Assembly (NCBI GenBank): GCA_050944255.1
Contig: JBMNQS010000065.1
Span: 1-11,992, forward strand
Direction of reading: 5' to 3'
Length of the DNA stretch: 11,992 nucleotides
Source of the DNA: JBMNQS01 sp050944255
GTDB taxonomy: Bacteria; Bacillota; Clostridia; Christensenellales; Maliibacteriaceae
Position 1 is the first letter of the stretch; every line of letters starts with the position of its first letter. The notes beneath the pieces were generated by a model that saw only the letters and a program-made list of their open reading frames with translations, was not told the origin of the DNA and made no database searches. A program made the translations under genes and the position numbers. This document shows positions 5,826 to 11,992 of this stretch, piece after piece.

Positions 5826-6773
5826 TTATTCGGTAATCTCATTGGAAAAATTAATCATATTACTTTGCCGCTGTTTATTATAATCGGAAATCGTTCTCAT
5901 CCCCGGCTGATCCGGCTTTTTCCGGGCGTCCGGCGCCTGCATCTGCGACGCAAGCGAAATGGCCGCCGGATCGGGCTCCGCGGACCTGGCATGGGCGTCT
6001 CCGTCAAAGGGCATATGGACCATTTCAAGCTGCCGGATAAGGCCCCGGTTCTCCTGCTGGAGCTTCTCAATCTGCCAGCTCAATATGCGCAATTGCTCCG
6101 CCCATTCGCTGCGCTGCTCGCTTTGCTGGCGCTGGCTCCTGCCCGCGTCCACGGCGTACACCAGAGACGTCACGCTCTGTACCATGGCCAGCATCTGGCT
6201 CGTGGGCATGCCCTCCAGTGTGGAAAACGTGCTGCGCCACATGTTTTTAGCCACCTGCCTGGCCTGCGCCTCGTCCTGAAGGATGGCGGGCGAAAGCGAC
6301 GGCAACGGCTTATATCGGGCCAGCGGGTCAATGACGGGCCTGCCCTCCCGCTTCATCTGCGCCGCCACGCGGCGCACAAGGTCCGGCCGGTTTTTCAGAA
6401 GGCTTCTGTACTTGTTCTGGTAGCGGAGCATGGCGCTCTTATCTCCCCCGGCCATCTGCATGGTGCACTTGCGTACCGATATGCCTTTGGCCTGAGCCTC
6501 CAGCACGCTCTCGAGCAGATGCAGAATCTCTTCCTCGGTAAAGATATCAAAAGGTGGACGAAGCCTTTGCCCGCCCTTTTGGACCTTGAAACTTGTATAG
6601 TAATAATTGCGTATGCTGTTGGGTTTTCTGCCGGTCTTTTTCGCCACCCGGTCGAAAACCATTTTCAGAGGCTTGCCCTGGGCAATGGCGCTTTCTATTT
6701 CCTCGCTTAAAAGCTGGGATTCCTCCTCGCTCCAGCCCAGCCTGCCTACCTTTGTTTTCTTCTCCGACGGCAT
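5826..6773 (-). CDS. Myb/SANT-like DNA-binding protein with coiled coil (RsfA-like architecture)
   Basis: Predicted 315-residue DNA-binding protein. Residues 12-62 look like a Myb/SANT helix bundle, beginning GWSEEESQLL and ending TGRKPNSIRNYYY. Residues about 76-128 look like a second, related unit: FTEEEILHLLESVL, then KGISVRKCTMQMAGGDKSA and LRYQNKYRSLL. Residues 213-252 form a likely coiled coil (EQLRILSWQIEKLQQENRGL), so it probably dimerises. The last 60 residues are low-complexity. The Myb-plus-coiled-coil order recalls Bacillus RsfA, a forespore regulator, but a second Myb unit is not typical of RsfA and I cannot show orthology. AAGGAGG (6781-6787) precedes the ATG by 7 nt. A possible sigma-F/G-type promoter lies upstream. 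The gene appears monocistronic, in the same direction as asnS but separated from it by two terminators. Confidence 0.8.
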   Translation of the reverse strand: MPSEKKTKVGRLGWSEEESQLLSEEIESAIAQGKPLKMVFDRVAKKTGRKPNSIRNYYYTSFKVQKGGQRLRPPFDIFTEEEILHLLESVLEAQAKGISVRKCTMQMAGGDKSAMLRYQNKYRSLLKNRPDLVRRVAAQMKREGRPVIDPLARYKPLPSLSPAILQDEAQARQVAKNMWRSTFSTLEGMPTSQMLAMVQSVTSLVYAVDAGRSQRQQSEQRSEWAEQLRILSWQIEKLQQENRGLIRQLEMVHMPFDGDAHARSAEPDPAAISLASQMQAPDARKKPDQPGMRTISDYNKQRQSNMINFSNEITE

Positions 6774-6833
6774 ATGGATTCCTCCTTACGTTTTTTGGTG
6801 TATGAAATATCAGACATGCTTTTTAACAATGCC

Positions 6834-6863
6834 TAGTATGACCACCCATTCACCAAACAATGC
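6834..6863 (-). promoter_or_regulatory. Possible forespore-type (sigma-F/G-like) promoter of the Myb-like gene
   Basis: On the minus strand GCATT (6859-6863) and CATACTA (6834-6840) are separated by 18 nt. This resembles the forespore sigma-G pattern as I recall it (GHATR, 17-18 nt, CATWHTA): the -10 matches fully and the -35 at four of five positions. No convincing sigma-A promoter was found in the same stretch. Such degenerate matches also arise by chance. Confidence 0.35.
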
Positions 6864-6880
6864 ACCGGCGTTTCACGCAC

Positions 6881-6912
6881 AATAAAAGCAAAGAGCGCAG
6901 GCTCTTTGCTTT
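6881..6912 (-). terminator. Second hairpin terminator downstream of asnS
   Basis: A perfect 12-bp stem (AAAGCAAAGAGC at 6885-6896, GCTCTTTGCTTT at 6901-6912) has a 4-nt loop. On the minus strand it continues into TTTTATT, so it is oriented to end transcripts coming from asnS. On the plus strand no T-run follows. Confidence 0.7.
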
Positions 6913-6982
6913 CGTATACATTACACTATGCATCGGATTTAAAATTCATGCGCAAAAGATACGCACATACAATAAAACGCCA

Positions 6983-7013
6983 ATAAAAAGCTCCGCGGAA
7001 CTTTCCGCGGAGC
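6983..7013 (-). terminator. Rho-independent terminator of asnS
   Basis: A 10-bp perfect stem (GCTCCGCGGA at 6990-6999, TCCGCGGAGC at 7004-7013) with a 4-nt loop is followed on the minus strand by TTTTTATT. It begins about 23 nt past the asnS stop codon. Confidence 0.9.
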
Positions 7014-7035
7014 AGTGCCTCAGAAGAAATCGGTT

Positions 7036-8430
7036 TTAAAACTGGGCGCTGCCCACGGTCCTTGGGAAGGGCAGCACGTCGCGGATGTTGGAGACCCCGG
7101 TCATGTACATGATGATGCGTTCAAAGCCCAGGCCGTAGCCGGCGTGCTTGGCCGTGCCGTAGCGGCGAAGGTCCAGATACCAGCGGTAATCCTCGCACTG
7201 CATGCCCGCCTCCAGGATGCGCCGCTCCAGTGCGTCCAGGCGCTCCTCACGCTGGCTGCCGCCGATGATCTCGCCCACGCCGGGCACCAGAAGATCCATG
7301 GCGCGCACGGTCTTGCCGTCGTCGTTCAGGCGCATGTAGAAGGCCTTGATTTCCTTGGGGTAATCGGTGACGAAGATGGGCTTTTTAAAGACCTGCTCGG
7401 TCAGATAGCGCTCATGTTCGGTCTGCAGGTCGCAGCCCCAAAAGACCGGGAACTGGAAATCCTGTCCGGATTTTTCCAGGATATCAATGGCCTGGGTGTA
7501 GGTGATGCGGCCAAAGTCGCTCGACACCACGTTGTCCAGACGCTCCAGCAGGCCCTTGTCGATAAACTGATTGAAAAAGGCCATTTCCTCGGGGGCGTTT
7601 TCGACGACGTAGCCTATGATGTATTTGACCATGTCCTCGGCCAGCCGCATATTGTCCTGGAGGTCGGCAAAGGCAATCTCCGGCTCAATCATCCAGAACT
7701 CCGCGGCGTGGCGCGGGGTGTTGGAGTTCTCCGCCCGGAACGTGGGGCCGAATGTGTAGACCTTGCCAAAGGCCATGGCAAACGCCTCGGCGTTGAGCTG
7801 GCCCGAGACGGTGAGGCTGGCCTCCGCGCCGAAAAAGTCCCGGGAAGCATCGATATGGCCCCCTTCGTCCCTGGGGGGATCGTTTAAGTCAAGGGTGGTG
7901 ACGCGGAACATCTCACCGGCGCCCTCGCAGTCGCTGGCGGTAATGATCGGCGTATGCACGTAGACGAAACCGCGGTCATGGAAAAACTGGTGGATGGCGA
8001 CGGCCGCCAGGGAACGGACGCGGAAAATGGCCGAAAAAGCATTGGTTCTGGGGCGAAGGTGCGCGATGCTCCTCAGAAATTCAAAGGAATGACGCTTTTT
8101 CTGCAGCGGGTAGTCGCCGGGGCAGGCGCCCTGTACCTCGATGGCCGAAGCATGGACTTCAAAGGGCTGCTGCGCGCCGGGAGTCAGTACGATACGGCCG
8201 GTGACAGAAATGGCGCCGCCTACGCCGATACGCGCCGCATCGTCGAAATCATCCAATTCTTCGCGGCTGTAGACCACCTGCAGATTTTTAAAAAAGGACC
8301 CGTCATTGAGCTCGATAAACCCGATGTTCTTGCTGCAGCGGCTCGTCCTGACCCAGCCGTCGAGCTTGACTGGCTGCCCGTCCCGCAGTTCATCCGATCT
8401 ATAAAGCGATTTGACAGTTGAAACGTGCAT
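7036..8430 (-). CDS. asnS: Asparaginyl-tRNA synthetase
   Basis: Class IIb aminoacyl-tRNA synthetase that attaches asparagine to tRNA-Asn in the cytoplasm. The 464-residue length is typical. Residues about 18-105 are the OB-fold anticodon-binding domain (VKLDGWVRTSR at 21-31). Motif 1 lies around 118-161, ending FVYVHTP. Motif 2 is at about 226-251 (TFGPTFRAENSNTPRHAAEF). Motif 3 is GYGLGFERII at 431-440. The ending LPFPRTVGSAQF matches the AsnRS C-terminus. PTFRAENSNTPRHAAEFWM favours AsnRS over AspRS. AGGGAGA (8437-8443) precedes the ATG by 6 nt. The gene has its own promoter about 55 nt upstream and two terminators downstream, so it is a single-gene unit. The leader is too short for a T-box. 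The presence of AsnRS suggests direct Asn-tRNA charging here. Confidence 0.97.
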   Translation of the reverse strand: MHVSTVKSLYRSDELRDGQPVKLDGWVRTSRCSKNIGFIELNDGSFFKNLQVVYSREELDDFDDAARIGVGGAISVTGRIVLTPGAQQPFEVHASAIEVQGACPGDYPLQKKRHSFEFLRSIAHLRPRTNAFSAIFRVRSLAAVAIHQFFHDRGFVYVHTPIITASDCEGAGEMFRVTTLDLNDPPRDEGGHIDASRDFFGAEASLTVSGQLNAEAFAMAFGKVYTFGPTFRAENSNTPRHAAEFWMIEPEIAFADLQDNMRLAEDMVKYIIGYVVENAPEEMAFFNQFIDKGLLERLDNVVSSDFGRITYTQAIDILEKSGQDFQFPVFWGCDLQTEHERYLTEQVFKKPIFVTDYPKEIKAFYMRLNDDGKTVRAMDLLVPGVGEIIGGSQREERLDALERRILEAGMQCEDYRWYLDLRRYGTAKHAGYGLGFERIIMYMTGVSNIRDVLPFPRTVGSAQF

Positions 8431-8483
8431 ACTTATTCTCCCTCATTCTTTCTTCGCCTTGCGGCGCTAAAAACTATTTTCCT

Positions 8484-8512
8484 ATTGTACACCAACGCGA
8501 AGTTCACGACAA
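8484..8512 (-). promoter_or_regulatory. Sigma-A-type promoter of asnS
   Basis: On the minus strand TTGTCG (-35, 8507-8512) and TACAAT (-10, 8484-8489) have a 17-nt spacer. This predicts a leader of roughly 45-50 nt, which is too short for a tRNA-sensing T-box. In the rest of the gap to 8708 I see an A/T-rich stretch (8560-8620) but no second clear promoter for the zinc peptidase. Confidence 0.6.
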
Positions 8513-8708
8513 GCATTTTATGGAAACGGCCCACGGAGCGCGTTTTCTGCTCTTTTTCAGCTATTATTGTTTATTGATTGGACATAGTTTTGTAATTCTT
8601 TTCTATTATTATACAGATATTAGAGTAAGGGCCCGCGCGCGCCACCGTGCGCCGCAGGCTTTATTATAACTCATTTATTTTATCAAAGAGAGGAGCTTAA
8701 ACGAGGGC

Positions 8709-9410
8709 GTGTTTTTTCCGCTTTACTATTTCGCAGACTGGACCATGCTGCTTCTGATACCGGGATTGATCTTCGGTATATGGGCAGAGAATAAAATCCG
8801 CCGTACTTCAAGGTATTATTCGCGTATATCCACCCAGGGCGGCCTGTCGGGCGCAAGGGTGGCGCAACTGATGCTTCGGGCAAACGGCGTGGATAACGTG
8901 CGCGTTGAATTGGTCGGCAACAGCGCGGAGCTGTCGGATCACTATGATCCGAGAAACCATGTGCTCAGGCTCAGCGACGGCGTGTACAATTCCACATCCA
9001 TTACGGCGGTGGGCATCGCGGCCCATGAAGTCGGGCACGCGTATCAGCACAGCGACCTCTACACGCCGCTGAATGTGCGAAACGCCATTGCGCCGGTGGC
9101 TTCCATCAGCTCGTCCCTGGCGATTCCCCTGTTTCTGTTCGGCTTTTTCTTTGCCACGCCGGCGCTGGTCACCGTGGGCATCGTGCTTTACATGCTGGCT
9201 GTCTTTTTCCAGCTGGTGACGCTGCCGGTGGAATTCAACGCCAGCAGGCGGGCGCTGGCCGCCCTTGAAAGCGGCGGATATATGACCGCCGAAGAACTCG
9301 TGGGCGCAAAGCAGGTGCTCAACGCGGCGGCCATGACGTACGTGGCGGCGGCGCTGGCCTCCACGCTGCAGCTTCTGAGGCTTATGCTGCTGGGCAGAAG
9401 GCGCCGCTGA
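8709..9410 (+). CDS. YugP-like integral-membrane neutral zinc metallopeptidase
   Basis: Predicted 233-residue membrane protease of the Zn_peptidase_2 (YugP) family. The zinc site is H106-E107-x-x-H110 in AAHEVGHAYQH. Glu175 in LPVEFNASRRAL is the likely third ligand and is placed as expected for the family. Membrane segments are about 12-28, 128-150, 152-172 and 205-227. The length is normal for YugP. The GTG at 8709 gives the usual family N-terminus (MFFPLYYFADWTMLLLIPGL). However, the ribosome binding site AGAGGAG (8689-8695) is 13 nt away, which is long. A GAGGG at 8703-8707 is too close, and the ATG at 8745 would remove the start of the first helix. The substrate is unknown. The gene stands alone, divergent from asnS, and ends at a strong terminator. 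Confidence 0.9.
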   Translation: MFFPLYYFADWTMLLLIPGLIFGIWAENKIRRTSRYYSRISTQGGLSGARVAQLMLRANGVDNVRVELVGNSAELSDHYDPRNHVLRLSDGVYNSTSITAVGIAAHEVGHAYQHSDLYTPLNVRNAIAPVASISSSLAIPLFLFGFFFATPALVTVGIVLYMLAVFFQLVTLPVEFNASRRALAALESGGYMTAEELVGAKQVLNAAAMTYVAAALASTLQLLRLMLLGRRRR

Positions 9411-9445
9411 GCTTATTGACAAAATCGCATCTGATCATAGCATGC

Positions 9446-9484
9446 AAAAGTGGCGCGGATGGTTTACATCCGCGCCACTTTTTT
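9446..9484. terminator. Strong bidirectional Rho-independent terminator
   Basis: A perfect 16-bp stem (AAAAGTGGCGCGGATG at 9446-9461 and its complement at 9467-9482) has a 5-nt GTTTA loop. It ends in six T's on the plus strand and four T's on the minus strand. It sits between the convergent zinc peptidase and the minus-strand membrane-protein cluster and can serve both. Confidence 0.92.
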
Positions 9485-9571
9485 ATAGCCGCCGCAGTCT
9501 TTTTTATCCGCCCGCTTTGTAATTTATATGCTGCCGCCTATGATTCGTTGTGCAAGCGGGTAAAGACAGCC

Positions 9572-9597
9572 GGTGCAATAAAATTTATTATTGCACC
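9572..9597 (-). other. Hairpin covering the stop codon of the membrane-protein gene
   Basis: GGTGCAATAA (9572-9581) and TTATTGCACC (9588-9597) form a perfect 10-bp stem around a 6-nt loop. On the minus strand the hairpin includes the last three codons (Lys-Val-Gln, in part) and the TAA stop. No U-tract follows, so it is not an obvious terminator; protection of the mRNA 3' end is possible. Confidence 0.5.
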
Positions 9598-10328
9598 TTC
9601 TCTTCACGCCGGCGTTTGGGGGCGGCGTTTTTATACTTTTTAAATTTCAATATCTCCTGAACGCCCCACGTAATCTGCAGGAGTCCAAACGCAAAAAAGA
9701 TTGAGAAACCGTCCACCAGCGTGCTGAGGATATTCATGGTGCCCGCAAGGATCAAAACGATGCCGTTGGCGATGAACATGCCCCTGTGCGCCACAATAAG
9801 ATTGATGAGGCCCAGCACGATCAGCCCGACGCCCCATACGGGATCGAGCAGCTGCGATACAAATATGGATATGGCGCCGATGGCAATCATCCCGATTCCC
9901 CAGCGGCGCAGTTCACTCTTGATATCCGGAAGCGCCGCCGCCTTGGGTTGGGCCTGGGTTTGAAGCGCATCAATTTCGGTATCGGGCAATCCGGTGGCGC
10001 GGCCGATCTCAATGAGCATTTTGTCAAACATCGCCTCAACTTCCGCCGGCACCTCCATCCCCATCGCACTGGTTGACCGCAGCCATACCGAGGTCCATCT
10101 TGAATCATAAAGCAGCTTGATTTCAGCCGTTTTCTCATCCAAAGGAATGCATACGGCCTCGAAGGTAAAGCGCGCCGACATTTTTTTGCCCCAATGTCCC
10201 CTGATCCTTCGGGCGCCGTCATCCCGAGACTGGATCGTCATGTCCATTCCTTTTAATACATCTAGCAGGATCTTGTAACCATCATCCGCCGAAGCGTTCA
10301 GGGACTGTGCTTTTTGGTACTGGCTCAT
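9588..10328 (-). CDS. Membrane protein of unknown function with N-terminal soluble domain
   Basis: Predicted 246-residue protein that I do not recognise. Residues 1-115 form a soluble, probably alpha/beta domain (DDGYKILLDVLKGMDMTIQS, then beta-rich segments and an amphipathic helix at 94-112). Residues 120-137 are a Gln/Ala/Pro linker. Residues about 143-161, 163-180, 183-201 and 207-225 form four closely packed membrane helices. The C-terminus is very basic (KKYKNAAPKRRREEK), which suggests it is cytoplasmic. The frame stays open to 10463, but ATG 10328 is preferred: AAGGAGG (10336-10342) lies 7 nt upstream, and the extra 45 residues look like non-coding translation. It is the last gene of a three-gene minus-strand run, 85 nt after the previous gene. 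Confidence 0.82.
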   Translation of the reverse strand: MSQYQKAQSLNASADDGYKILLDVLKGMDMTIQSRDDGARRIRGHWGKKMSARFTFEAVCIPLDEKTAEIKLLYDSRWTSVWLRSTSAMGMEVPAEVEAMFDKMLIEIGRATGLPDTEIDALQTQAQPKAAALPDIKSELRRWGIGMIAIGAISIFVSQLLDPVWGVGLIVLGLINLIVAHRGMFIANGIVLILAGTMNILSTLVDGFSIFFAFGLLQITWGVQEILKFKKYKNAAPKRRREEKVQ

Positions 10329-10413
10329 CTGGAATCCTCCTTCATTTCGTTCAATAAATCCTCTTTTTAATAGCCGTAGATATTCCTGCTTTGGCCGCTT
10401 TGTGCAACCGCGC

Positions 10414-11277
10414 TTACCTTCGCGCAAGCCGGCTGGTAATCGATCCGTCCGGCTGCAGTTCAAGTATGGTCCTTTTCACCATGGCGCGGACCATGATAAA
10501 AATAATGAACCAGGGCAGTATGCCCAAAAGGAATACGGGAAATATGCCCACCCTGAGCCACCTTTCGAATTTGTTCGCCAAGATAGCGGCCCGGGTGTCC
10601 GTCAGATCCAGCACCGGATAATCCTGATTGATGTATGAGAGCGCCGCCTGCAGCAGCGCCCGTTTACCCTCAAAGCGCCTGATGGCCTGCTCAATGGAAT
10701 TTTCATCCGCCGGCTCCGATCCCCCATGGACGATAAACCGCACCTTGCCGGTCGAGCGGCTGTAATCAAGCTCCACCGCGGTGCACCTCCCGCCGATGAC
10801 CGTCACGGCGGTTTCCGCCTTGCGGAACCCGAACCGGGCGCTGAGTTGATGCGTACCGTTTAACACGGGGACCGTCACGGTGGCGTCCCTGGAAAAGAAC
10901 ACCAGTTCGACAGGATCGTCATCCATCAGAATCGGGATGGCCATGTCACCGGCCATCCACCGCTTTCTCCATCTGATGATCAGCAGGCCATGGTGGCCGG
11001 CTAAAGAGACGGGCCCGGCCTGGACCGGATAAGGCGGGCTTTGAAATATTTTTTGCTCCACGGCTTGCGGCGCCTGTGTTTGCGCCTTGATTGCCCGCTT
11101 TATTTTGCGCCTCCTGCGAAGGTAAACGCCCAGAACAATCAGCCCTATGCCCAATAAACTGAGCACAAGATACGTGGCAAAAGACCCGGGCGGCGCATCG
11201 CCCGAGGCTACGATGATAAGCCCAATGAGTCCGAAGAATTCCATCAATGCCCCGACAATGATCCATACGATACCCAT
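10414..11277 (-). CDS. Membrane protein of unknown function with central beta-rich domain
   Basis: Predicted 287-residue protein, not recognised. Two membrane helices lie at about 4-24 and 34-53, followed by a basic RRRRKIKR stop-transfer. A linker at 65-95 follows. Residues about 96-185 form a beta-rich domain with paired hydrophobic strands (PVELVFFSRDATVTVPVLNGTHQL and TAVTVIGGRCTAVELD). Its NG-x-H-x-L and I-x-G-G-x-x-x-x-V-E pattern recalls PEGA/DUF2846-like small beta domains, a tentative comparison. A helical part (193-240) and a third membrane helix (243-264) follow. The ATG at 11277 has a GAGGGAGGG stretch at 11287-11295, 9 nt upstream. It lies 73 nt after the zinc-ribbon gene and 85 nt before the next membrane-protein gene, so cotranscription is likely but not proven. 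Confidence 0.8.
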   Translation of the reverse strand: MGIVWIIVGALMEFFGLIGLIIVASGDAPPGSFATYLVLSLLGIGLIVLGVYLRRRRKIKRAIKAQTQAPQAVEQKIFQSPPYPVQAGPVSLAGHHGLLIIRWRKRWMAGDMAIPILMDDDPVELVFFSRDATVTVPVLNGTHQLSARFGFRKAETAVTVIGGRCTAVELDYSRSTGKVRFIVHGGSEPADENSIEQAIRRFEGKRALLQAALSYINQDYPVLDLTDTRAAILANKFERWLRVGIFPVFLLGILPWFIIFIMVRAMVKRTILELQPDGSITSRLARR

Positions 11278-11315
11278 CTTTGACAGCCCTCCCTCATGTT
11301 AGAGCAGCGCTCATA

Positions 11316-11340
11316 ACCGGCGCGCCGTAAGTGCGCCGGT
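11316..11340. other. Intercistronic hairpin between the zinc-ribbon and membrane-protein genes
   Basis: ACCGGCGC (11316-11323) and GCGCCGGT (11333-11340) form a perfect 8-bp G/C-rich stem with a 9-nt loop. No T-run follows on the minus strand. It could be an mRNA processing or stability element within an operon rather than a terminator. Confidence 0.5.
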
Positions 11341-11350
11341 CCCCGTCCGC

Positions 11351-11638
11351 TTAGCCCTTATTGATTAAATTCAGCTCGCATATGGGGCAAGCCTCATTGT
11401 AATTGTCAATCTGACAGCTTCCGCAAAAATATTTGCCGCACCTCACGCAATACCGCAGCCCATCCCACTTTCCGGCGTTGCGCCGGACAAGCGTACCGCT
11501 GCTTTGTCCGCATTGGGCGCACTTTCGGCCCGGATGGATTTCTTTTTGGGTCGTGCTGTACATCTGCTTACCGCAGACGCCGCATTTGACTCCCGGAAAA
11601 TGGTTCTGCCAGCTGTGCCCACCGAATAAACAAGCCAT
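11351..11638 (-). CDS. Small cysteine-rich zinc-ribbon protein
   Basis: Predicted 95-residue soluble protein with five CxxC knuckles: Cys19/22, 40/43, 64/67, 72/75 and 84/87, plus Cys3. The spacing C64-x2-C67-x4-C72-x2-C75-x8-C84-x2-C87 looks like a RING/FYVE-like or double zinc-ribbon fold, and the first two pairs look like one separate zinc ribbon. At least two, possibly three, zinc ions could bind. No enzyme motif or membrane segment is seen. The ATG at 11638 has GAGGG (11647-11651) 8 nt upstream. It is first in a same-strand run with two membrane proteins, so a role as an adaptor to a membrane complex is plausible, but this is inference. Small bacterial zinc-ribbon proteins are diverse, and I do not recognise this one. 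Confidence 0.8.
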   Translation of the reverse strand: MACLFGGHSWQNHFPGVKCGVCGKQMYSTTQKEIHPGRKCAQCGQSSGTLVRRNAGKWDGLRYCVRCGKYFCGSCQIDNYNEACPICELNLINKG

Positions 11639-11867
11639 ATCCTTTTCCCTCGCATTGCTTAAATATTTGGCATCCTCCGCATCCGCTTTCCGGCCCTAAA
11701 ACATTAAAAGCGTCATGATGCATCCCAAAAAACAGCGCCGGTCCCAGCGGGACATGCATGCTTTTGAAACCGCTCTGCGGACGCGGGGAAGGCGCATTTA
11801 TCCTGGCGCCCGCCTTCTGCCCGGCCGCATTTTATTTTTCAGTTTCTCACAATCCCGAAGGCCATTG

Positions 11868-11892
11868 GTGGGCTGCGAGCCCACATTATTTT
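11868..11892 (+). terminator. Terminator-like hairpin with no obvious upstream gene
   Basis: GTGGGCT (11868-11874) and AGCCCAC (11878-11884) form a perfect 7-bp stem with a GCG loop, followed by ATTATTTT on the plus strand. The T-tract is interrupted, so strength is uncertain. No plus-strand gene precedes it within 2 kb. Confidence 0.4.
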
Positions 11893-11930
11893 CCCGTGTG
11901 GCCATATAAGCCGCATGAGATGAATTTTTA

Positions 11931-11959
11931 TTGCGCAGCGTGCCCGTACGGGTTATACT
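11931..11959 (+). promoter_or_regulatory. Sigma-A-type promoter for a gene beyond the window
   Basis: TTGCGC (11931-11936) and TATACT (11954-11959) are separated by exactly 17 nt. The spacer contains the perfect 10-bp palindrome CCCGTACGGG (11943-11952), a possible operator. The upstream block nearly matches that of the hisHF promoter. The last bases (GGAAGGG) could be the ribosome binding site of the downstream gene. Confidence 0.65.
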
Positions 11960-11992
11960 TTTCACAAAAGCAATGACTGTTTTATGGAAGGG

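Larger units (their letters stand above)
11639..11992. other. Right-edge non-coding stretch
   Basis: No convincing gene was found here. A plus-strand open frame at 11715-11909 has no ribosome binding site and a random-looking, Arg-rich translation. The stretch holds imperfect inverted repeats around ATGCAT (11717-11760), a terminator-like hairpin (11868-11892) and a promoter (11931-11959). The promoter of the minus-strand zinc-ribbon gene should also lie in 11650-11760, but no good match was seen. Confidence 0.6.

Noticed and set aside
5865..6710. Plus-strand open frame of 281 codons opposite the Myb-like gene
   Set aside because: The minus-strand frame has a strong ribosome binding site and recognisable helices. 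The plus frame has neither.
7015..7887. Plus-strand open frame of 290 codons opposite asnS
   Set aside because: asnS on the minus strand has all class II motifs, so this frame is only its antisense shadow.
8431..8490. T-box or other riboswitch ahead of asnS
   Set aside because: The distance from the predicted start site to the ATG is only about 45-50 nt, and no specifier loop or T-box sequence is visible.
10329..10463. 45-residue N-terminal extension of the membrane protein ending at 9588
   Set aside because: The ATG at 10328 has a near-perfect AAGGAGG at 7 nt. The extension would overlap the end of the previous gene and reads like non-coding sequence.

Overview
The window looks like a chromosomal segment of a Gram-positive bacterium with a fairly GC-rich genome (about 55-60% GC by eye). 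A Clostridia-type member of the Bacillota is the best guess. The reasons are strong AGGAGG-type ribosome binding sites, GTG starts, compact U-tract terminators, a YugP-like zinc metallopeptidase, a lipobox lipoprotein and an RsfA-like Myb-domain regulator. I cannot place it to genus from sequence alone. No phage, transposase, CRISPR, tRNA or rRNA was seen.

Left part (1-5190, all on +). A membrane-anchored metallophosphoesterase (29-1135) is followed by a 340-base intergenic stretch built from direct repeats and hairpins (1193-1435). Next is a small Ig-domain lipoprotein (1478-1885). A clear promoter (1892-1920) then drives a two-gene operon, hisH (1997-2611) and hisF (2631-5153). HisH makes ammonia from glutamine, and HisF uses it to form imidazole-glycerol phosphate (histidine synthesis) and AICAR (which re-enters purine synthesis). 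This HisF carries about 590 extra C-terminal residues that are acidic, Pro/Ala/Glu-rich and partly tandem-repeated. It is the strangest feature of the window. A strong hairpin terminator (5154-5190) closes the operon.

Middle part (5233-8430, all on -). This holds an XRE-family repressor with an acidic tail (5233-5601), a two-repeat Myb/SANT-like DNA-binding protein with a coiled coil (5826-6773), and asparaginyl-tRNA synthetase asnS (7036-8430). The Myb-like gene has a possible forespore-type promoter. asnS has its own promoter and two tandem terminator hairpins downstream.

Right part. A YugP-like integral-membrane zinc peptidase (8709-9410, +) converges on a three-gene minus-strand cluster of unknown function. 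The cluster comprises a zinc-ribbon protein (11351-11638) and two membrane proteins (10414-11277 and 9588-10328). A bidirectional terminator at 9446-9484 separates the two units. The last 350 bases have no convincing gene. They hold a terminator-like hairpin and, at the right edge, a good sigma-A-type promoter whose upstream half nearly matches the hisHF promoter; its gene lies beyond the window.
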